NCBI RefSeq assembly: GCF_002101735.1
Contig: NZ_LQPE01000038.1
Span: 86,229 to 150,228 of the forward strand
DNA: 64,000 nt
DNA from: Mycobacterium kyorinense
GTDB taxonomy: Bacteria; Actinomycetota; Actinomycetes; Mycobacteriales; Mycobacteriaceae
Direction of reading: 5' to 3'
Part shown: in pieces, positions 11,446-22,734 of the stretch
Position numbering within the stretch: position 1 is the stretch's first letter
How the letters are laid out: every line of letters begins with the position of its first letter
Notes under the pieces: model-generated
Database searches by the model: none
Told to the model about the DNA's origin: nothing
The model's input: only the letters and a program-made list of their open reading frames with translations
Program-made: the position numbers and the translations under genes

Positions 11446-12963
11446 TCACTCGTCGCCGACGACCCGCTCCCACGGCGCCGGGACCGGGAAGTAGCTTTCC
11501 AGGAACTCCCCGACCACGCGGGCCCGTTCTTCGGCGCTCACCTCCGGGAAGCTGCCGTCGTTGAGGCAGAAGAAGTCGAACTTGCGCTTCTTCAGTAGCT
11601 TCGGGAGTTTCGCCAGGCCCGACCGCAGCGTGGTGTCCACGTAGAGCACCTTCGCCGACTCGTTTTGCACCGCCCGCCCGGTCAGCAGCGAGTAGTAGTG
11701 GTACAGCGAGTTGGTCACCGAGATGTCAGTGCTCGACCGGAAGCGACTCGCCTGGGTGCGGGCGAAGTCCGCCGGGAACTCGCGCTCCAGCTCGAGCAGC
11801 ACGCTCTTGCGCAGCGGTGCAGCGGTGTGCTCCAGATGGCGGGTGATGATCTTCCCGAACTTCTCCCACAGCAACTGACGGTTCACCCGGGCGGCGTTCT
11901 CGAAGCCGCTGCGCTCGGGGTGGTTGAGACCGAGCCCGATGCGGGTGCCCGCCTCGATGAACTTCGTCACCCCGCCTGGCGAGAAGAACATGGTCGGCGA
12001 GAGCGGCCGGCCGAAGAACATGTCGTCGTTGGAGTACAGGAAATGCTCTGCCAGACCGGGGATGTGGTGCAGCTGGGTCTCGACCGCATGGCTGTTGTAC
12101 ACCGGCAGCGCGGACAGGTCGGTGAAGTGCTCCTCGGCGCGCACGATGGTGATCTTCGGGTGCGGCGCAAGCCACTGCGGAACCGGCGAGTCCGTCGCGA
12201 TGAAGATCCGCCGCACCCAGGGCGCGAAGGCGTGCACCGACCGCAGTGCGTACTTGAGCTCGTCGATCTGACGGATCCGCGCGTCGGCGTCATCTCCTTC
12301 GCCGACAACATGATTGGCCATCGCCGCCGCGCGGCGGGCCCGGAACTCCGGGTCGTTGCCGTCGACCCAGGAGAACACCATGTCGATGTCGAACGTGATG
12401 TCGCCGGCATGCGGGGCGAACATCCCGTCGATGGTCAACCAAGTGCGGCCGTGCAGTTCGACGTCTGCGTACACAATGTCGCTGAGCGGCAACGCCTTCC
12501 GGGTCAACGAGTTCTCGATCGGGCAGATCACCTGCTGCCCGTCGAACACCCAGAACTGCAGCTCGACACCCGCCGACGCGCCGTACCGAATGCCGGACCG
12601 CGGGCATTCGCGCCGACGGAAAATCCGCAGCAGCCGCGGGTCGGGCGCCGTCGAGAGCAGACCGTCGGCGAGATCGACCGATCGGCGTCCCGTCCCGTCG
12701 AACACCTTGGCGCGCAACGGAGCTTCCAGACATGCGGCCATCAGAGCCTCGGCCACCCGGGCGCGCAGCGCGATATCCACGATGAGCGCGGGCCGCCCGT
12801 CGGCGCCGCGGATCAGCAGGAACGGGATGCCCGCCATCTCCAGCTCGCCGCTGATGAACAACAGGTCCGCCACCATCGCCTCGTACGGAGTCAGGCGCAG
12901 CCCATCGGCTGAGCCGAATGATCCGTCCAAATCCGTCCGGCGGACGTCGATCATGCTGGTCAT
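11446..12963 (-). CDS. cpsY: CpsY-like Stealth-family sugar-phosphate transferase
   Basis: 505 aa from the chosen start. Stealth conserved region 1 (FDIDMVFSWVDGND) lies near residue 200, CR2 follows (RSVHAFAPWVRRIFIATDS, with LKYALRS just before), CR3 (AVETQLHHIPGLAEHFLYSNDD) and a CR4 with YHYYSLL. These proteins transfer hexose-1-phosphate units during exopolysaccharide or capsule synthesis. The N-terminal 180 residues are a poorly characterised domain. The open frame reaches 13053; ATG at 12963 follows a GGAAGGCAGG stretch. It is convergent with the phosphodiesterase, with a 15-base gap. Confidence 0.85.
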   Translation of the reverse strand: MTSMIDVRRTDLDGSFGSADGLRLTPYEAMVADLLFISGELEMAGIPFLLIRGADGRPALIVDIALRARVAEALMAACLEAPLRAKVFDGTGRRSVDLADGLLSTAPDPRLLRIFRRRECPRSGIRYGASAGVELQFWVFDGQQVICPIENSLTRKALPLSDIVYADVELHGRTWLTIDGMFAPHAGDITFDIDMVFSWVDGNDPEFRARRAAAMANHVVGEGDDADARIRQIDELKYALRSVHAFAPWVRRIFIATDSPVPQWLAPHPKITIVRAEEHFTDLSALPVYNSHAVETQLHHIPGLAEHFLYSNDDMFFGRPLSPTMFFSPGGVTKFIEAGTRIGLGLNHPERSGFENAARVNRQLLWEKFGKIITRHLEHTAAPLRKSVLLELEREFPADFARTQASRFRSSTDISVTNSLYHYYSLLTGRAVQNESAKVLYVDTTLRSGLAKLPKLLKKRKFDFFCLNDGSFPEVSAEERARVVGEFLESYFPVPAPWERVVGDE

Positions 12964-13312
12964 GGGAAACACCTGCCTTCCACGCTCGATGTCGGTCACG
13001 ACGCGCACGAAGAGGGATCCCGCGAAGCGGTGGAGCGGCGACGATGCCCTCACACGTTGAGCTTTGGCACTGAGCGACGTATCCCGGAAACCGGGAAGCC
13101 ACTTGGGATCACCCCTTAAGCCGGGGAGATCTGTCCTGATCTTGGGCGTCTCTCGACGTCGTCAGATCAGTGGCCTGTGTTCGTCCAGAAGCCTCGCCTA
13201 ACGAGGTGCTCCAGCAGGATAGCCGCGATTCCTCGATCCGGCAACACGGTCGCGTCGGGGCCAGGCGCGGCCAAACGGCTTGACGCCGTGCAGGTCCCGC
13301 GAGCGGTCGGCT
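12964..13312. other. Intergenic leader between prcA 3' end and cpsY
   Basis: About 350 bases without a convincing gene. It is presumably the cpsY leader and promoter plus the prcA 3' region. A short perfect inverted repeat TCCCGG-AAA-CCGGGA lies at 13082-13096, and a weaker CCCC/GGGG pair follows at 13112-13126. No U-tract follows either, so they are not convincing intrinsic terminators. Confidence 0.4.
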
Positions 13313-14071
13313 TTACTTACCGTCCGATTTCGACTTGCCCGACCCCGACTTCCCCGACGACGAGTCCGGCTTGGGCAGCAGCGCCTCCAGCGCCGACCCG
13401 GTGATCCGCCGGAACGCGCGCCGGGGCCGGTTGGCATCCAGGATGGCCACCTCCAGCATGGACACCCCAAGGCTGGGCTGGTCGCCGCCGTTGCTGCTGC
13501 CCGCCCGCAGCGCAGTCACCGCGATCCGCACGGCGTCGGCGAGGTCGGCGTTCTCGGCGTAGGAGTCCTTGAGCGCGTTGGCGATCGGCTCCGTCGTGCC
13601 GCCCATCACCACGAAATGCGGCTCGTCGTTGATCGATCCGTCGTAGGTGATCCGGTACAGCTCAGGGGGTTTGGATTCGCCGTAATGGGCGACCTCGGCC
13701 ACGCACAGCTCGACTTCGTAGGGCTTGGCCTGCTCGGTGAAGATGGTGCCCAGCGTCTGCGCGTAGACGTTGGCCAGCTGGCGGCCGGTGACGTCGCGGC
13801 GGTCGTAGGCGTAGCCGCGGGTGTCGGCGAATTGGATTCCGCCGCGGCGTAAGTTGTCGAACTCGTTGAACTTGCCCGCGGCGGCGAAACCGACCCGGTC
13901 GTAGAGCTCGCTGATCTTCTGCAGCGACCGCGACGGGTTCTCCGCGACAAACAGCACGCCGCCCGCGTAGGCCAGCGCCACCACGCTGCGGCCCCGGGCG
14001 ATGCCCTTGCGCGCGAGCTCGCTGCGCTCGCGCATCGCTTGCTCCGGCGAGATGAAGTACGGAAAGCTCAC
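13313..14071 (-). CDS. prcA: 20S proteasome alpha subunit PrcA
   Basis: 252 aa. It forms the outer heptameric rings of the mycobacterial 20S proteasome and gates access to the chamber. The N-terminus [19 protein letters not shown] is the gating segment; [19 protein letters not shown] follows. There is no catalytic N-terminal threonine. The C-terminal tail is a Ser/Gly/Lys low-complexity run ([16 protein letters not shown]). The start overlaps the prcB stop by four bases, so prcB and prcA are translationally coupled and made in equal amounts. Confidence 0.96.
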   Translation of the reverse strand: MSFPYFISPEQAMRERSELARKGIARGRSVVALAYAGGVLFVAENPSRSLQKISELYDRVGFAAAGKFNEFDNLRRGGIQFADTRGYAYDRRDVTGRQLANVYAQTLGTIFTEQAKPYEVELCVAEVAHYGESKPPELYRITYDGSINDEPHFVVMGGTTEPIANALKDSYAENADLADAVRIAVTALRAGSSNGGDQPSLGVSMLEVAILDANRPRRAFRRITGSALEALLPKPDSSSGKSGSGKSKSDGK

Positions 14072-14952
14072 GAGTCACCCCGTTGCGCATCCGGGCCGAA
14101 AGTGTCAGCGCGCGAACGACTTTCGATGACCTCCCGGGCCAGCTCGGCGATGCGCTGCTCCGGCACCTCGGCCGCGCCGTCGGCGCCGATGGTGACCGCG
14201 GTCGGGTAGATGCCGCGGACCAGATCCGGGCCGCCGGTGGCCGAGTCGTCGTCGGCGGCGTCGTAGAGCGCCTCGACGGCCACCCGCAGCGCCGAATCGC
14301 CGTCGGTCACCTGCGAATACAGCTTCTTCATCGACGAATTGGCGAAGATCGACCCCGAGCCGACGGACTTGTAGCCCTCCTCCTCGAGGTTCCAGCCGCC
14401 GGCCGCGTCGAACGACACGATGCGGCCCGCTTTCTCCGGGTCGGGATCGTCGAGGTCGTAACCCACCAGCAGCGGCAGCGCCACCAGGCCCTGCATCGCC
14501 GCGCCGAGATTGCCGCGCACCATGATGGCCAGCCGGTTGACCTTGCCGGCGAACGTCAGCGGCACGCCTTCGAGCTTTTCGTAGTGCTCGAGTTCGACCG
14601 CGTAGAGCCGGGCGAACTCGACGGCGATGGCGGCGGTCCCGGCGATGCCGGTGGCCGTGTAGTCGTCGGTGATGTAGACCTTCTGCACGTCGCGCCCGGC
14701 GATCATGTTGCCCTGCGTCGAGCGCCGGTCGCCCGCGATGACGACCCCGCCCGGGTATTTCAGCGCGACGATCGTGGTGCCGTGCGGCAGCTGGTTGCCG
14801 GCGCCGGGTTCGGCGCTGCCCGCACCGACCGGCAGCAGCTCGGGCGCCTGGCGACGCAGAAAGTCAGCGAACGAGGACAGGTCTACAGGGTTGGCGGGGA
14901 TTCCGGGAAGTGCTGAGTTGGTGGCCAGGCGATCGCGAAACGGCCAGGTCAC
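14068..14952 (-). CDS. prcB: 20S proteasome beta subunit PrcB
   Basis: 294 aa, threonine protease of the inner proteasome rings. A propeptide of 58 residues ends in NQLPHG, then the mature N-terminus [11 protein letters not shown] places the nucleophile at Thr59. Lys and Asp active-site neighbours of the Ntn-hydrolase fold follow ([20 protein letters not shown]). Autocatalytic propeptide removal is expected, as in the family. It overlaps pup upstream and prcA downstream by four bases each, forming a tight pup-prcB-prcA cassette. Confidence 0.97.
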   Translation of the reverse strand: MTWPFRDRLATNSALPGIPANPVDLSSFADFLRRQAPELLPVGAGSAEPGAGNQLPHGTTIVALKYPGGVVIAGDRRSTQGNMIAGRDVQKVYITDDYTATGIAGTAAIAVEFARLYAVELEHYEKLEGVPLTFAGKVNRLAIMVRGNLGAAMQGLVALPLLVGYDLDDPDPEKAGRIVSFDAAGGWNLEEEGYKSVGSGSIFANSSMKKLYSQVTDGDSALRVAVEALYDAADDDSATGGPDLVRGIYPTAVTIGADGAAEVPEQRIAELAREVIESRSRADTFGPDAQRGDS

Positions 14953-15143
14953 TGGCCGCCCTTTTGGACGTACGCGCGCACGAAGTCCTCGGCGTTCTCT
15001 TCCAGAACGTCGTCGATCTCGTCGAGCAGGTCGTCGGTTTCCTCGGTGAGGTTCTCGCGACGCTCCTGGCCCGCGGCTGTGCTGGCGGTCAGGTCGTCAT
15101 CGTCGCCGCCGCCACCGCCGCGCTTGGTCTGCTCCTGAGCCAT
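14949..15143 (-). CDS. pup: Prokaryotic ubiquitin-like protein Pup
   Basis: 64 aa, intrinsically disordered, acidic protein conjugated to substrate lysines to target them to Mpa and the proteasome. It has the classical Gly-Gly-Gln C-terminus (VQKGGQ), requiring deamidation of Gln to Glu by Dop before ligation by PafA. The central helix that binds the Mpa coiled coil is [19 protein letters not shown]. The gene follows dop on the same strand after about 95 bases and overlaps prcB by four bases. Confidence 0.98.
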   Translation of the reverse strand: MAQEQTKRGGGGGDDDDLTASTAAGQERRENLTEETDDLLDEIDDVLEENAEDFVRAYVQKGGQ

Positions 15144-15237
15144 CGCTGCCTCCTGCTATGTCATCGGCGGCGCATTACACGCCCGCCGGTCTCTCTACCC
15201 TACCGGTCGCCACCGACCTTTCCTCGGGTAACGAAGC

Positions 15238-16734
15238 TCACGTCGTCAGTTGTTCCACCAGCTCCGCCGCGCTGTCCACCGAGTCCAGCAGCGCCCCGAC
15301 GTGCGCCTTGCTGCCCCGCAGCGGCTCCAGCGTCGGGATTCGCACCAGCGAGTCGCCGCCGAGGTCGAAGATCACCGAGTCCCAGCTGGCCGCCGCGATG
15401 TCGGCGCCGAACCGGCGCAGGCACTCTCCGCGGAAGTAGGCGCGGGTGTCGGTCGGCGGGTTGTCGACGGCGTTGAGCACCTGCTGCTCGGTCACCAGCC
15501 GCTTCATCGAGCCGCGCGCCACCAGCCGGTTGTACAGGCCCTTGTCCAGCCGCACGTCGGAATACTGCAGATCGACCAGATGCAGCCGCGGCGCCGACCA
15601 GCTCAGGTTCTCCCGGTGCCGGAAGCCCTCGAGGATCCGCAGCTTGGCCGGCCAGTCCAGCAGGTCAGCACACTCCATCGGGTCGCGCTCGAGCAGGTCG
15701 AGCACGTGCGCCCAGGTCTCCACGATGTCGTTGGCGCGGGGATCGGGGTCGCGGGTGTCGACCAGCTTGGCCACCCGGTCCAGATAAACCCGTTGCAGCG
15801 CAAGGGCGGTCAACTCCCGGCCGTCGGCCAGCGCCACGGCGGTGCGCAGCGACGGGTCACGGCTGATGGCGTGCACGGCGTGGACCGGGCGTGCCAGCGC
15901 CAGGTCGGTCAGATCGATGCCCTCTTCGATCAGGTCGAGCACCAGCGCCGTGGTGCCCAGCTTCAGATACGTCGAGGTTTCGGCGAGGTTGGCGTCGCCG
16001 ATGATCACGTGCAGCCGGCGGTAGCGGTCGGCGTCGGCGTGCGGCTCGTCGCGGGTGTTGATGATGCCGCGTTTGAGCGTGGTTTCCAGCCCGACCTCGA
16101 CCTCGATGTAGTCGGCGCGCTGCGACAGCTGGAACCCCGGCTCGTCGCCGGCGGGCCCGATGCCGACCCGCCCGGAGCCGGTGACCACCTGGCGGGACAC
16201 CAGGAACGGCGTCAGCCCGGCGATGACGGCCGAGAAGGGGGTCTGGCGGCTCATCAGGTAGTTCTCGTGCGAGCCGTAAGAGGCGCCCTTGCCGTCGACG
16301 TTGTTCTTGTACAGCTGCAGCTTGGCCGCCCCGGGCACGCTGGCGACATGTCGCGCGGCGGCTTCCATCACCCGCTCGCCGGCCTTGTCCCAGATCACCG
16401 CGTCGAGCGGGTCGGTGCACTCGGGCGCGGAGTACTCCGGGTGCGCGTGGTCGACGTAGAGCCGCGCGCCGTTGGTCAGGATCATGTTGGCGGCGCCCAC
16501 CTCGTCGGCGTCGACGACCGGCGGCGGTCCGGCCGAACGGCTCAGGTCGAACCCGCGGGCGTCGCGCAGCGGCGACTCCACCTCGTAGTCCCAGCGGGTG
16601 CGCTTGGCGCGCTGGATACCGGCGGCGGCGGCATACGCCAGCACCGCCTGCGTCGAGGTGAGGATCGGGTTCGCGGTCGGGTCCGACGGCGACGAAATGC
16701 CGTACTCGACCTCGGTCCCGATGATCCGTTGCAT
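15238..16734 (-). CDS. dop: Dop, Pup deamidase/depupylase
   Basis: 498 aa, a PafA paralogue with the same glutamine-synthetase-like fold. It converts Pup-Gln to Pup-Glu and removes Pup from proteins. Visible hallmarks are [15 protein letters not shown] at the N-terminus with the metal-binding Glu, the Dop loop region ([19 protein letters not shown]), [30 protein letters not shown] and [18 protein letters not shown]. The order dop-pup-prcB-prcA with mpa upstream is conserved in mycobacteria. Confidence 0.96.
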   Translation of the reverse strand: MQRIIGTEVEYGISSPSDPTANPILTSTQAVLAYAAAAGIQRAKRTRWDYEVESPLRDARGFDLSRSAGPPPVVDADEVGAANMILTNGARLYVDHAHPEYSAPECTDPLDAVIWDKAGERVMEAAARHVASVPGAAKLQLYKNNVDGKGASYGSHENYLMSRQTPFSAVIAGLTPFLVSRQVVTGSGRVGIGPAGDEPGFQLSQRADYIEVEVGLETTLKRGIINTRDEPHADADRYRRLHVIIGDANLAETSTYLKLGTTALVLDLIEEGIDLTDLALARPVHAVHAISRDPSLRTAVALADGRELTALALQRVYLDRVAKLVDTRDPDPRANDIVETWAHVLDLLERDPMECADLLDWPAKLRILEGFRHRENLSWSAPRLHLVDLQYSDVRLDKGLYNRLVARGSMKRLVTEQQVLNAVDNPPTDTRAYFRGECLRRFGADIAAASWDSVIFDLGGDSLVRIPTLEPLRGSKAHVGALLDSVDSAAELVEQLTT

Positions 16735-16778
16735 GACCTAAAGACTAGAGGGATGACGATGGCGACGAAGCCTTCGGG

Positions 16779-16838
16779 GCGAGCGTGCGCAAAACACGGG
16801 TGTGTCCGCATGTCAATCTGGGACACCCGCACGTTCGC
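16779..16838. repeat. Palindromic intergenic element, GCGAGCGTGC type
   Basis: The arms GCGAGCGTGCG (16779-16789) and CGCACGTTCGC (16828-16838) are inverted with one mismatch, and an inner GGGTGTGTCC/GGGACACCC pair extends the stem. It sits in the 115-base gap between the mpa stop and the dop start. A related perfect palindrome with the same GCGAGCGTGC core lies at 25785-25848. It could act as an mRNA structure or terminator, or be a dispersed repeat; it does not look like an IS end. Confidence 0.55.
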
Positions 16839-16849
16839 GGGGAAGGCGA

Positions 16850-18676
16850 CTACAGGTACTGGCCGAGGTTGGATTCCGTGTCGATGGCCCTGCTTGCGCT
16901 CGAGCTCTTGCCGGTGACCAGCGTGCGGATGTAGACGATCCGCTCGCCCTTCTTGCCCGAGATCCGTGCCCAGTCATCGGGATTGGTGGTGTTGGGCAAG
17001 TCCTCGTTCTCGGCGAACTCGTCGACGATCGAATCCAGCAGATGCTGGATTCGCAGACCCGGCTGGCCGGTTTCCAGCACCGATTTGATCGCGTTCTTCT
17101 TCGCCCGGTCGACGACGTTCTGGATCATCGCCCCGGAGTTGAAGTCCTTGAAGTACATGACTTCTTTGTCGCCGTTGGCGTAAGTGACCTCCAGGAACCG
17201 GTTGTCGTCGATCTCGGCGTACATCCGGTCGACGACCTTTTCGATCATCGCCTTGATGCATGCCGAGCGGTCGCCGCCGAACTCGGCGAGATCGTCGGCG
17301 TGCACCGGCAGCTCCTCGGTGAGGTACTTCGAGAAGATGTCCTGTGCCGCTTCGGCATCCGGGCGCTCGATCTTGATCTTCACGTCCAGGCGGCCGGGCC
17401 GCAGGATCGCCGGGTCGATCATGTCCTCACGGTTGGAGGCGCCGATCACGATGACGTTCTCCAGGCCCTCCACGCCGTCGATCTCCGACAGCAGCTGGGG
17501 AACCACCGTGGTCTCGACGTCGGAGGAGACGCCGGTGCCACGGGTGCGGAAGATCGAGTCCATCTCGTCGAAGAACACGATCACCGGGGTACCTTCGGAC
17601 GCCTTCTCGCGGGCCCGCTGGAAGATCAGCCGGATGTGCCGCTCGGTCTCGCCGACGAACTTGTTCAGCAGCTCTGGGCCTTTGATGTTGAGGAAGTACG
17701 ACTTGGCCTCGCGTGCATCGTCGCCGCGGACCTCGGCCATCTTCTTGGCCAGCGAGTTCGCAACGGCCTTGGCGATCAACGTTTTACCGCAGCCGGGCGG
17801 GCCGTAGAGCAGCACGCCTTTGGGCGGGCGCAGCGCGTACTCCTTGTAGAGCTCCTTGTGCAGGAACGGCAACTCCACCGCGTCGCGGATCTGCTCGATC
17901 TGGCGGGTCAGACCGCCGATGTCCTCGTAGCTGACGTCAGGCACTTCCTCGAGCACCAAGTCCTCGACCTCGGCCTTGGGGATGCGCTCGAAGGCATACC
18001 CGGCCTTGGTGTCGACCAGCAGCGAGTCGCCGGGCCGCAGTTTACGGGGCCGGGTGTCGTCGTTGAGGGCGTCGGGAATGCCCTCGGGCAGGTCGGCTGC
18101 CACCAGCGGCTCGGCGAGCCAGACGATGCGTTCCTCGTCGGCGTGCCCGACGACCAGCGCCCGGTGACCGTCGGCCAGGATCTCCCGCAACGTCGAGATC
18201 TCGCCGACCGATTCGTAGGTGCCGGCCTCGACGACGGTTAAAGCCTCGTTGAGCCGAACCGTCTGACCCTTCTTCAGCAAGTTGACGTCGATGTTCGGCG
18301 AGCACGTCAGCCGCATCTTGCGGCCCGAGGTGAACACATCGACGGTGTCGTCGTCGTGGGTGGCCAACAGCACGCCGTACCCGCTGGGCGGCTGGCCCAA
18401 CCGGTCGACCTCCTCGCGCAGCGCCAACAGCTGCTGGCGCGCTTCCTTGAGGGTTTCCATCAGCTTGGAATTACGCGCCGCAAGCGAGTCGATGCGTGCC
18501 TCGAGCTGGTGCACATCGCGGGCGTTGCGCACAGCACTCTGGGGGCCTACCGCGCTCTCCAGCTGCTCACGCAGTATCGAGGCCTCGCGCCGCAACTCCT
18601 CCAGCTCGGCGGCATCGTCGCTGGACAAGTCGTGTTCGCGAGGGGCTCCGAACGCTTCACGCTCTGACTCACCCAT
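16850..18676 (-). CDS. mpa: Mpa (ARC), proteasomal AAA ATPase
   Basis: 608 aa. It recognises pupylated proteins through its N-terminal coiled coil (about residues 20-95, [16 protein letters not shown] and [17 protein letters not shown]), unfolds them and feeds the 20S core. OB-fold domains span about 95-240. The AAA module shows Walker [14 protein letters not shown], Walker [11 protein letters not shown] and the arginine-finger region [10 protein letters not shown]. The C-terminus ends GQYL, the tyrosine-containing tail needed for docking to PrcA. The frame is open to 18904, but ATG 18676 has GGAAAGGAG upstream and the known N-terminus MGESE. Confidence 0.97.
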   Translation of the reverse strand: MGESEREAFGAPREHDLSSDDAAELEELRREASILREQLESAVGPQSAVRNARDVHQLEARIDSLAARNSKLMETLKEARQQLLALREEVDRLGQPPSGYGVLLATHDDDTVDVFTSGRKMRLTCSPNIDVNLLKKGQTVRLNEALTVVEAGTYESVGEISTLREILADGHRALVVGHADEERIVWLAEPLVAADLPEGIPDALNDDTRPRKLRPGDSLLVDTKAGYAFERIPKAEVEDLVLEEVPDVSYEDIGGLTRQIEQIRDAVELPFLHKELYKEYALRPPKGVLLYGPPGCGKTLIAKAVANSLAKKMAEVRGDDAREAKSYFLNIKGPELLNKFVGETERHIRLIFQRAREKASEGTPVIVFFDEMDSIFRTRGTGVSSDVETTVVPQLLSEIDGVEGLENVIVIGASNREDMIDPAILRPGRLDVKIKIERPDAEAAQDIFSKYLTEELPVHADDLAEFGGDRSACIKAMIEKVVDRMYAEIDDNRFLEVTYANGDKEVMYFKDFNSGAMIQNVVDRAKKNAIKSVLETGQPGLRIQHLLDSIVDEFAENEDLPNTTNPDDWARISGKKGERIVYIRTLVTGKSSSASRAIDTESNLGQYL

Positions 18677-18822
18677 GTTGCGCTCCTTTCCCGCACCGGA
18701 ATGTGGCACGGCGGATACTTCAACGCTACCGGCGATTTGGGATTCATGCGTGAACTCGAAATGGGGCGCGCTGACAGAACCGTTTAACATGACACCGATC
18801 TGGCCTAATCGAGAGGACATTC

Positions 18823-19323
18823 GTGACCGTGAAATCCCTAGCCACAGCTGCTGCAGCCGTCGCCGCGATCGGTGCGGCGGCCGCCGGTGTGACCTCCATT
18901 GCATCCGTTGCCCCGGCCGCGCCGCAAGTGCAGCCCGTGGTATTCGGGGTGCCGATGCCGCTCGATCCCGCCACGGATGTCCCGACTCCCGACCAGTTGA
19001 TCAGCGTCCTCAACGGCTTGCAAAACCCGAGTGTTCCCTTCGCGAGCAAGGGCTATCTGGTCGAGGGCGGCGTCGGCGGCGTCGAGGGACGCATCGCCGA
19101 CCGCAAGCTGCAGCAGGCCGCCCAGCACGGTTCGCTGCCGCTGACGTTCCAGGTGGCCAACATCGCGCCGGCTGGGCCGGGTGCGGCGTCGGCGGATATC
19201 ACCGCCTCGGGTCCGACTCTGGCGCCGACCACGCAGAACATCACGTTCGTCAACCAGGGCAGCTGGAAGCTCTCCCGCGCCTCGGCGATGACGCTGGTGC
19301 AGCAGATCCAGTCCGCGGGCTGA
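18823..19323 (+). CDS. MTB12/CFP-2-like secreted low-molecular-weight antigen
   Basis: 166 aa. A Sec-type signal peptide ([20 protein letters not shown], cleavage likely after an A-x-A near 33) precedes a mature domain very like MTB12 (Rv2376c): [36 protein letters not shown]. The role of MTB12 is unknown; it is a major culture-filtrate antigen. It is divergent from mpa and directly upstream of the lppK-like gene, whose mature domain has the same pattern, so the two look like tandem paralogues. GTG starts the frame at 18823 after GAGAGGACATTC. Confidence 0.85.
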   Translation: MTVKSLATAAAAVAAIGAAAAGVTSIASVAPAAPQVQPVVFGVPMPLDPATDVPTPDQLISVLNGLQNPSVPFASKGYLVEGGVGGVEGRIADRKLQQAAQHGSLPLTFQVANIAPAGPGAASADITASGPTLAPTTQNITFVNQGSWKLSRASAMTLVQQIQSAG

Positions 19324-19334
19324 CCGCTGCTGCC

Positions 19335-19880
19335 GTGCCGGTTTCCAGGCACCTGCGGGCAGTCCTAAGCGCCGCCGCCATGGTGGCGGCGCTGGGGCTG
19401 CCGGGGTGTTCGAGCGGCGGTTCGGGCTCTCCCGCCCCGTCGACGTCGTCGTCGTCGGAAGCTGCACCGGCCACGACGGCGGCCCCGCAGAGCGCCCCGG
19501 TGCCGGCGCCCGAAGCACTCACGGATGTGCTGTACCGCCTTGCCGACCCGGCGGTGCCCGGCGTCGAAAAGCTCAACCTCGTCGAGGGCGCAACGCCCGA
19601 CAACGCCGCAGCTCTGGACAAATTCGCCAACGCGCTGCTCAATGGCGGCTACGCGCCGATGACCTTCGAGGCGCGCGACATCGCCTGGTCGGACCGGGAT
19701 CCCGCCGATGTGGTGGCCACCGTCGACGTCAGCACACCCCGGCGCGGTGTGCCCGGATTTTCGTTCCCGATGGAATTCAAGCCGTACCAGGGCGGCTGGC
19801 AGCTCTCGCAGCGCACCGCGGAGACACTGCTCGCCTTCGGCGCTGCGCCACCCGGGGCCCCTCCGACGCCGACGCCCTGA
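19335..19880 (+). CDS. lppK: LppK-like lipoprotein
   Basis: 181 aa from a GTG at 19335. A signal sequence ends in the lipobox AALGLPGC near residue 25, after which a Ser/Ala/Pro linker leads to a domain of about 115 residues with [17 protein letters not shown] and a late [19 protein letters not shown]. Syntenic with Rv2116 (lppK) beside mpa. The ribosome site is weak; the start lies 11 bases after the MTB12-like stop, so coupled translation is likely. The domain aligns in pattern with the upstream MTB12-like protein. Confidence 0.82.
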   Translation: MPVSRHLRAVLSAAAMVAALGLPGCSSGGSGSPAPSTSSSSEAAPATTAAPQSAPVPAPEALTDVLYRLADPAVPGVEKLNLVEGATPDNAAALDKFANALLNGGYAPMTFEARDIAWSDRDPADVVATVDVSTPRRGVPGFSFPMEFKPYQGGWQLSQRTAETLLAFGAAPPGAPPTPTP

Positions 19881-19887
19881 CGACACC

Positions 19888-21026
<1,139 letters not shown>

Positions 21027-21094
21027 CTAGCCTGCCAGCAGACGCGCCGACACCGATGCGCGGGGTTGTCGGATACGGACTTTAGGCTGCGGGT

Positions 21095-21961
21095 ATGAGT
21101 GGCGAAGCGTCCCGGCCGGCGCTGTCGCCGTCGCGGGCGGCCGATTTCAAACAATGCCCGCTGCTGTACCGGTTCCGCGCGATCGACCGGCTGCCCGAGC
21201 CGCCGTCCATCGCGCAACTGCGGGGGTCGCTGGTGCACGCCGCGCTCGAACAGCTCTATGGTCTGCCGGCCGAGCAGCGCGTCCCCGACACCGCCCGCGC
21301 GCTGGTAGGCCCGGCGTGGGAGCAGCTGCTGGCCGAAGAGCCCACGCTGGCCGCCGACTTGGACGCCGCGCAGCGAAGCGAACTGCTCGATGAGGCCCGG
21401 GCGCTGCTGTCCGGCTATTACCGGCTGGAGGATCCGACGCGGTTCGATCCGCAAAGCTGCGAGCAGCGCGTCGAGGTCGAACTGGCCGACGGCACGCTGC
21501 TGCGCGGGTTCATCGACCGGATCGACGTCGCGCCCACCGGTGAGCTGCGCGTAGTGGACTACAAGACCGGTAAGGCGCCGCCGGAAGCCCGCGCGCTTGC
21601 CGAGTTCAAGGCGCTGTTTCAGATGAAGTTCTACGCAGTGGCACTGCTGCGCTCCCGCGGGGTGCTGCCCACCCGGCTGCGTCTGGTGTACCTGGCCGAC
21701 GGCCAGCTGCTGGACTACTCCCCCGACGAGGACGAGCTGCTGCGCTTCGAGAAGACACTGATAGCGATCTGGCGGGCAATCCAATCAGCCGGCGCCACAG
21801 GCGATTTCCGGCCCCGCCCGTCGCGGCTGTGCGACTGGTGCCCACACCGGGCGCACTGTCCGGTGTACGGCGGAACGCCGCCGCCCTACCCGGGCTGGCC
21901 GGACCATCCCGACGAGGGCGATCCGGACACCGTCCTGCACCGCGCGGATCCCGCGGCGTGA
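21095..21961 (+). CDS. RecB-family PD-(D/E)XK nuclease with Cys cluster
   Basis: 288 aa, orthologue of Rv2119. The nuclease core shows RGSLVHAALEQLY (motif I His), a central GFIDRID acidic residue and VVDYKTGKAP (D...K), then the family's QMKFYAVAL helix. Four cysteines, one in FKQCPLLYRF and three in CDWCPHRAHCP, match the spacing of the iron-sulfur staple in AddB/Cas4-type nucleases. Its substrate is unknown; a DNA repair role is a reasonable inference. It overlaps the thioesterase start by four bases (GTGA). Confidence 0.85.
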   Translation: MSGEASRPALSPSRAADFKQCPLLYRFRAIDRLPEPPSIAQLRGSLVHAALEQLYGLPAEQRVPDTARALVGPAWEQLLAEEPTLAADLDAAQRSELLDEARALLSGYYRLEDPTRFDPQSCEQRVEVELADGTLLRGFIDRIDVAPTGELRVVDYKTGKAPPEARALAEFKALFQMKFYAVALLRSRGVLPTRLRLVYLADGQLLDYSPDEDELLRFEKTLIAIWRAIQSAGATGDFRPRPSRLCDWCPHRAHCPVYGGTPPPYPGWPDHPDEGDPDTVLHRADPAA

Positions 21962-22734
21962 TCGGTTGTCACTACCGTCGGCTCGGGGCCGACGGCGACG
22001 TCGTGCGGTTCGAATCCACCGACTTCACCCGCAGCAACTGGGCGTCCGATCTTCAGCACGGCTCGCCGCCGCTGGCGCTGCTGACCAAAGCCATCGAAGA
22101 GCTGCTGACCGGTTCGCCGCTGCGGATCGGCCGGCTGAGCCTCGACATCCTGGGTGTCATCCCGGTCGCGCCGGTGTCGGTGCGGGCCTGGGTCGAGCGG
22201 CCCGGCAAGCGAATCTCGTTGCTGGCGGCCGAAATGCATGCTGGCCGTCCGGTGGCGCGGCTGAGCGCCTGGGCGCTGGCCACCAGCGACACCGCCGACG
22301 TGGCCACCGACCGCTACCCGCCACTGGTCGAGGTCCCGGCCCGGCCGCTGCCGTCGTATTGGTGGAACGTCGGCGGATATCTGAAGTCGGTGGAATGGCG
22401 CCCGCAGCCCGACGATTCCGCCGGCGCGGCGGTGTGGTGGTTGCGCCCACTGGTGCATGTGGTGGATGCCGAGGAGGCCACGCCGCTGCAGAACCTGGCC
22501 ATGGTCGTCGACTCCGCCAACGGCGTGGGCGCTGCGCTGCACCCCGAGCAGTTCACTTTCATGAATACCGACACCGTGGTGCATCTGCACCGGGCGCCGC
22601 ACGGCAGTGACTTTGCGTTGCGGGCGCGCGGCTCGATCGGACCCGACGGGATCGGGGTGACCAGCGCGGAGATCTTCGACCGCGGCGGGTTTATCGGGAC
22701 GTCGGCGCAAACACTTCTGGTGCAACGCCGTTGA
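21958..22734 (+). CDS. Acyl-CoA thioesterase (double hot-dog, TesB-like)
   Basis: 258 aa from the GTG at 21958, which overlaps the nuclease stop. Two hot-dog halves are apparent: an N-terminal half with SNWASDLQHGSPPLALLTKA and RLSLDILGVIPVAPV, and a C-terminal half with NLAMVVDSANGVGAAL and NTDTVVHLHRAP. The family hydrolyses acyl-CoA to fatty acid and CoA; substrate length cannot be read from sequence. I do not recall this gene next to the RecB-like nuclease in M. tuberculosis, so it may be a local insertion. It abuts the convergent flavin reductase. Confidence 0.78.
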   Translation: MIGCHYRRLGADGDVVRFESTDFTRSNWASDLQHGSPPLALLTKAIEELLTGSPLRIGRLSLDILGVIPVAPVSVRAWVERPGKRISLLAAEMHAGRPVARLSAWALATSDTADVATDRYPPLVEVPARPLPSYWWNVGGYLKSVEWRPQPDDSAGAAVWWLRPLVHVVDAEEATPLQNLAMVVDSANGVGAALHPEQFTFMNTDTVVHLHRAPHGSDFALRARGSIGPDGIGVTSAEIFDRGGFIGTSAQTLLVQRR

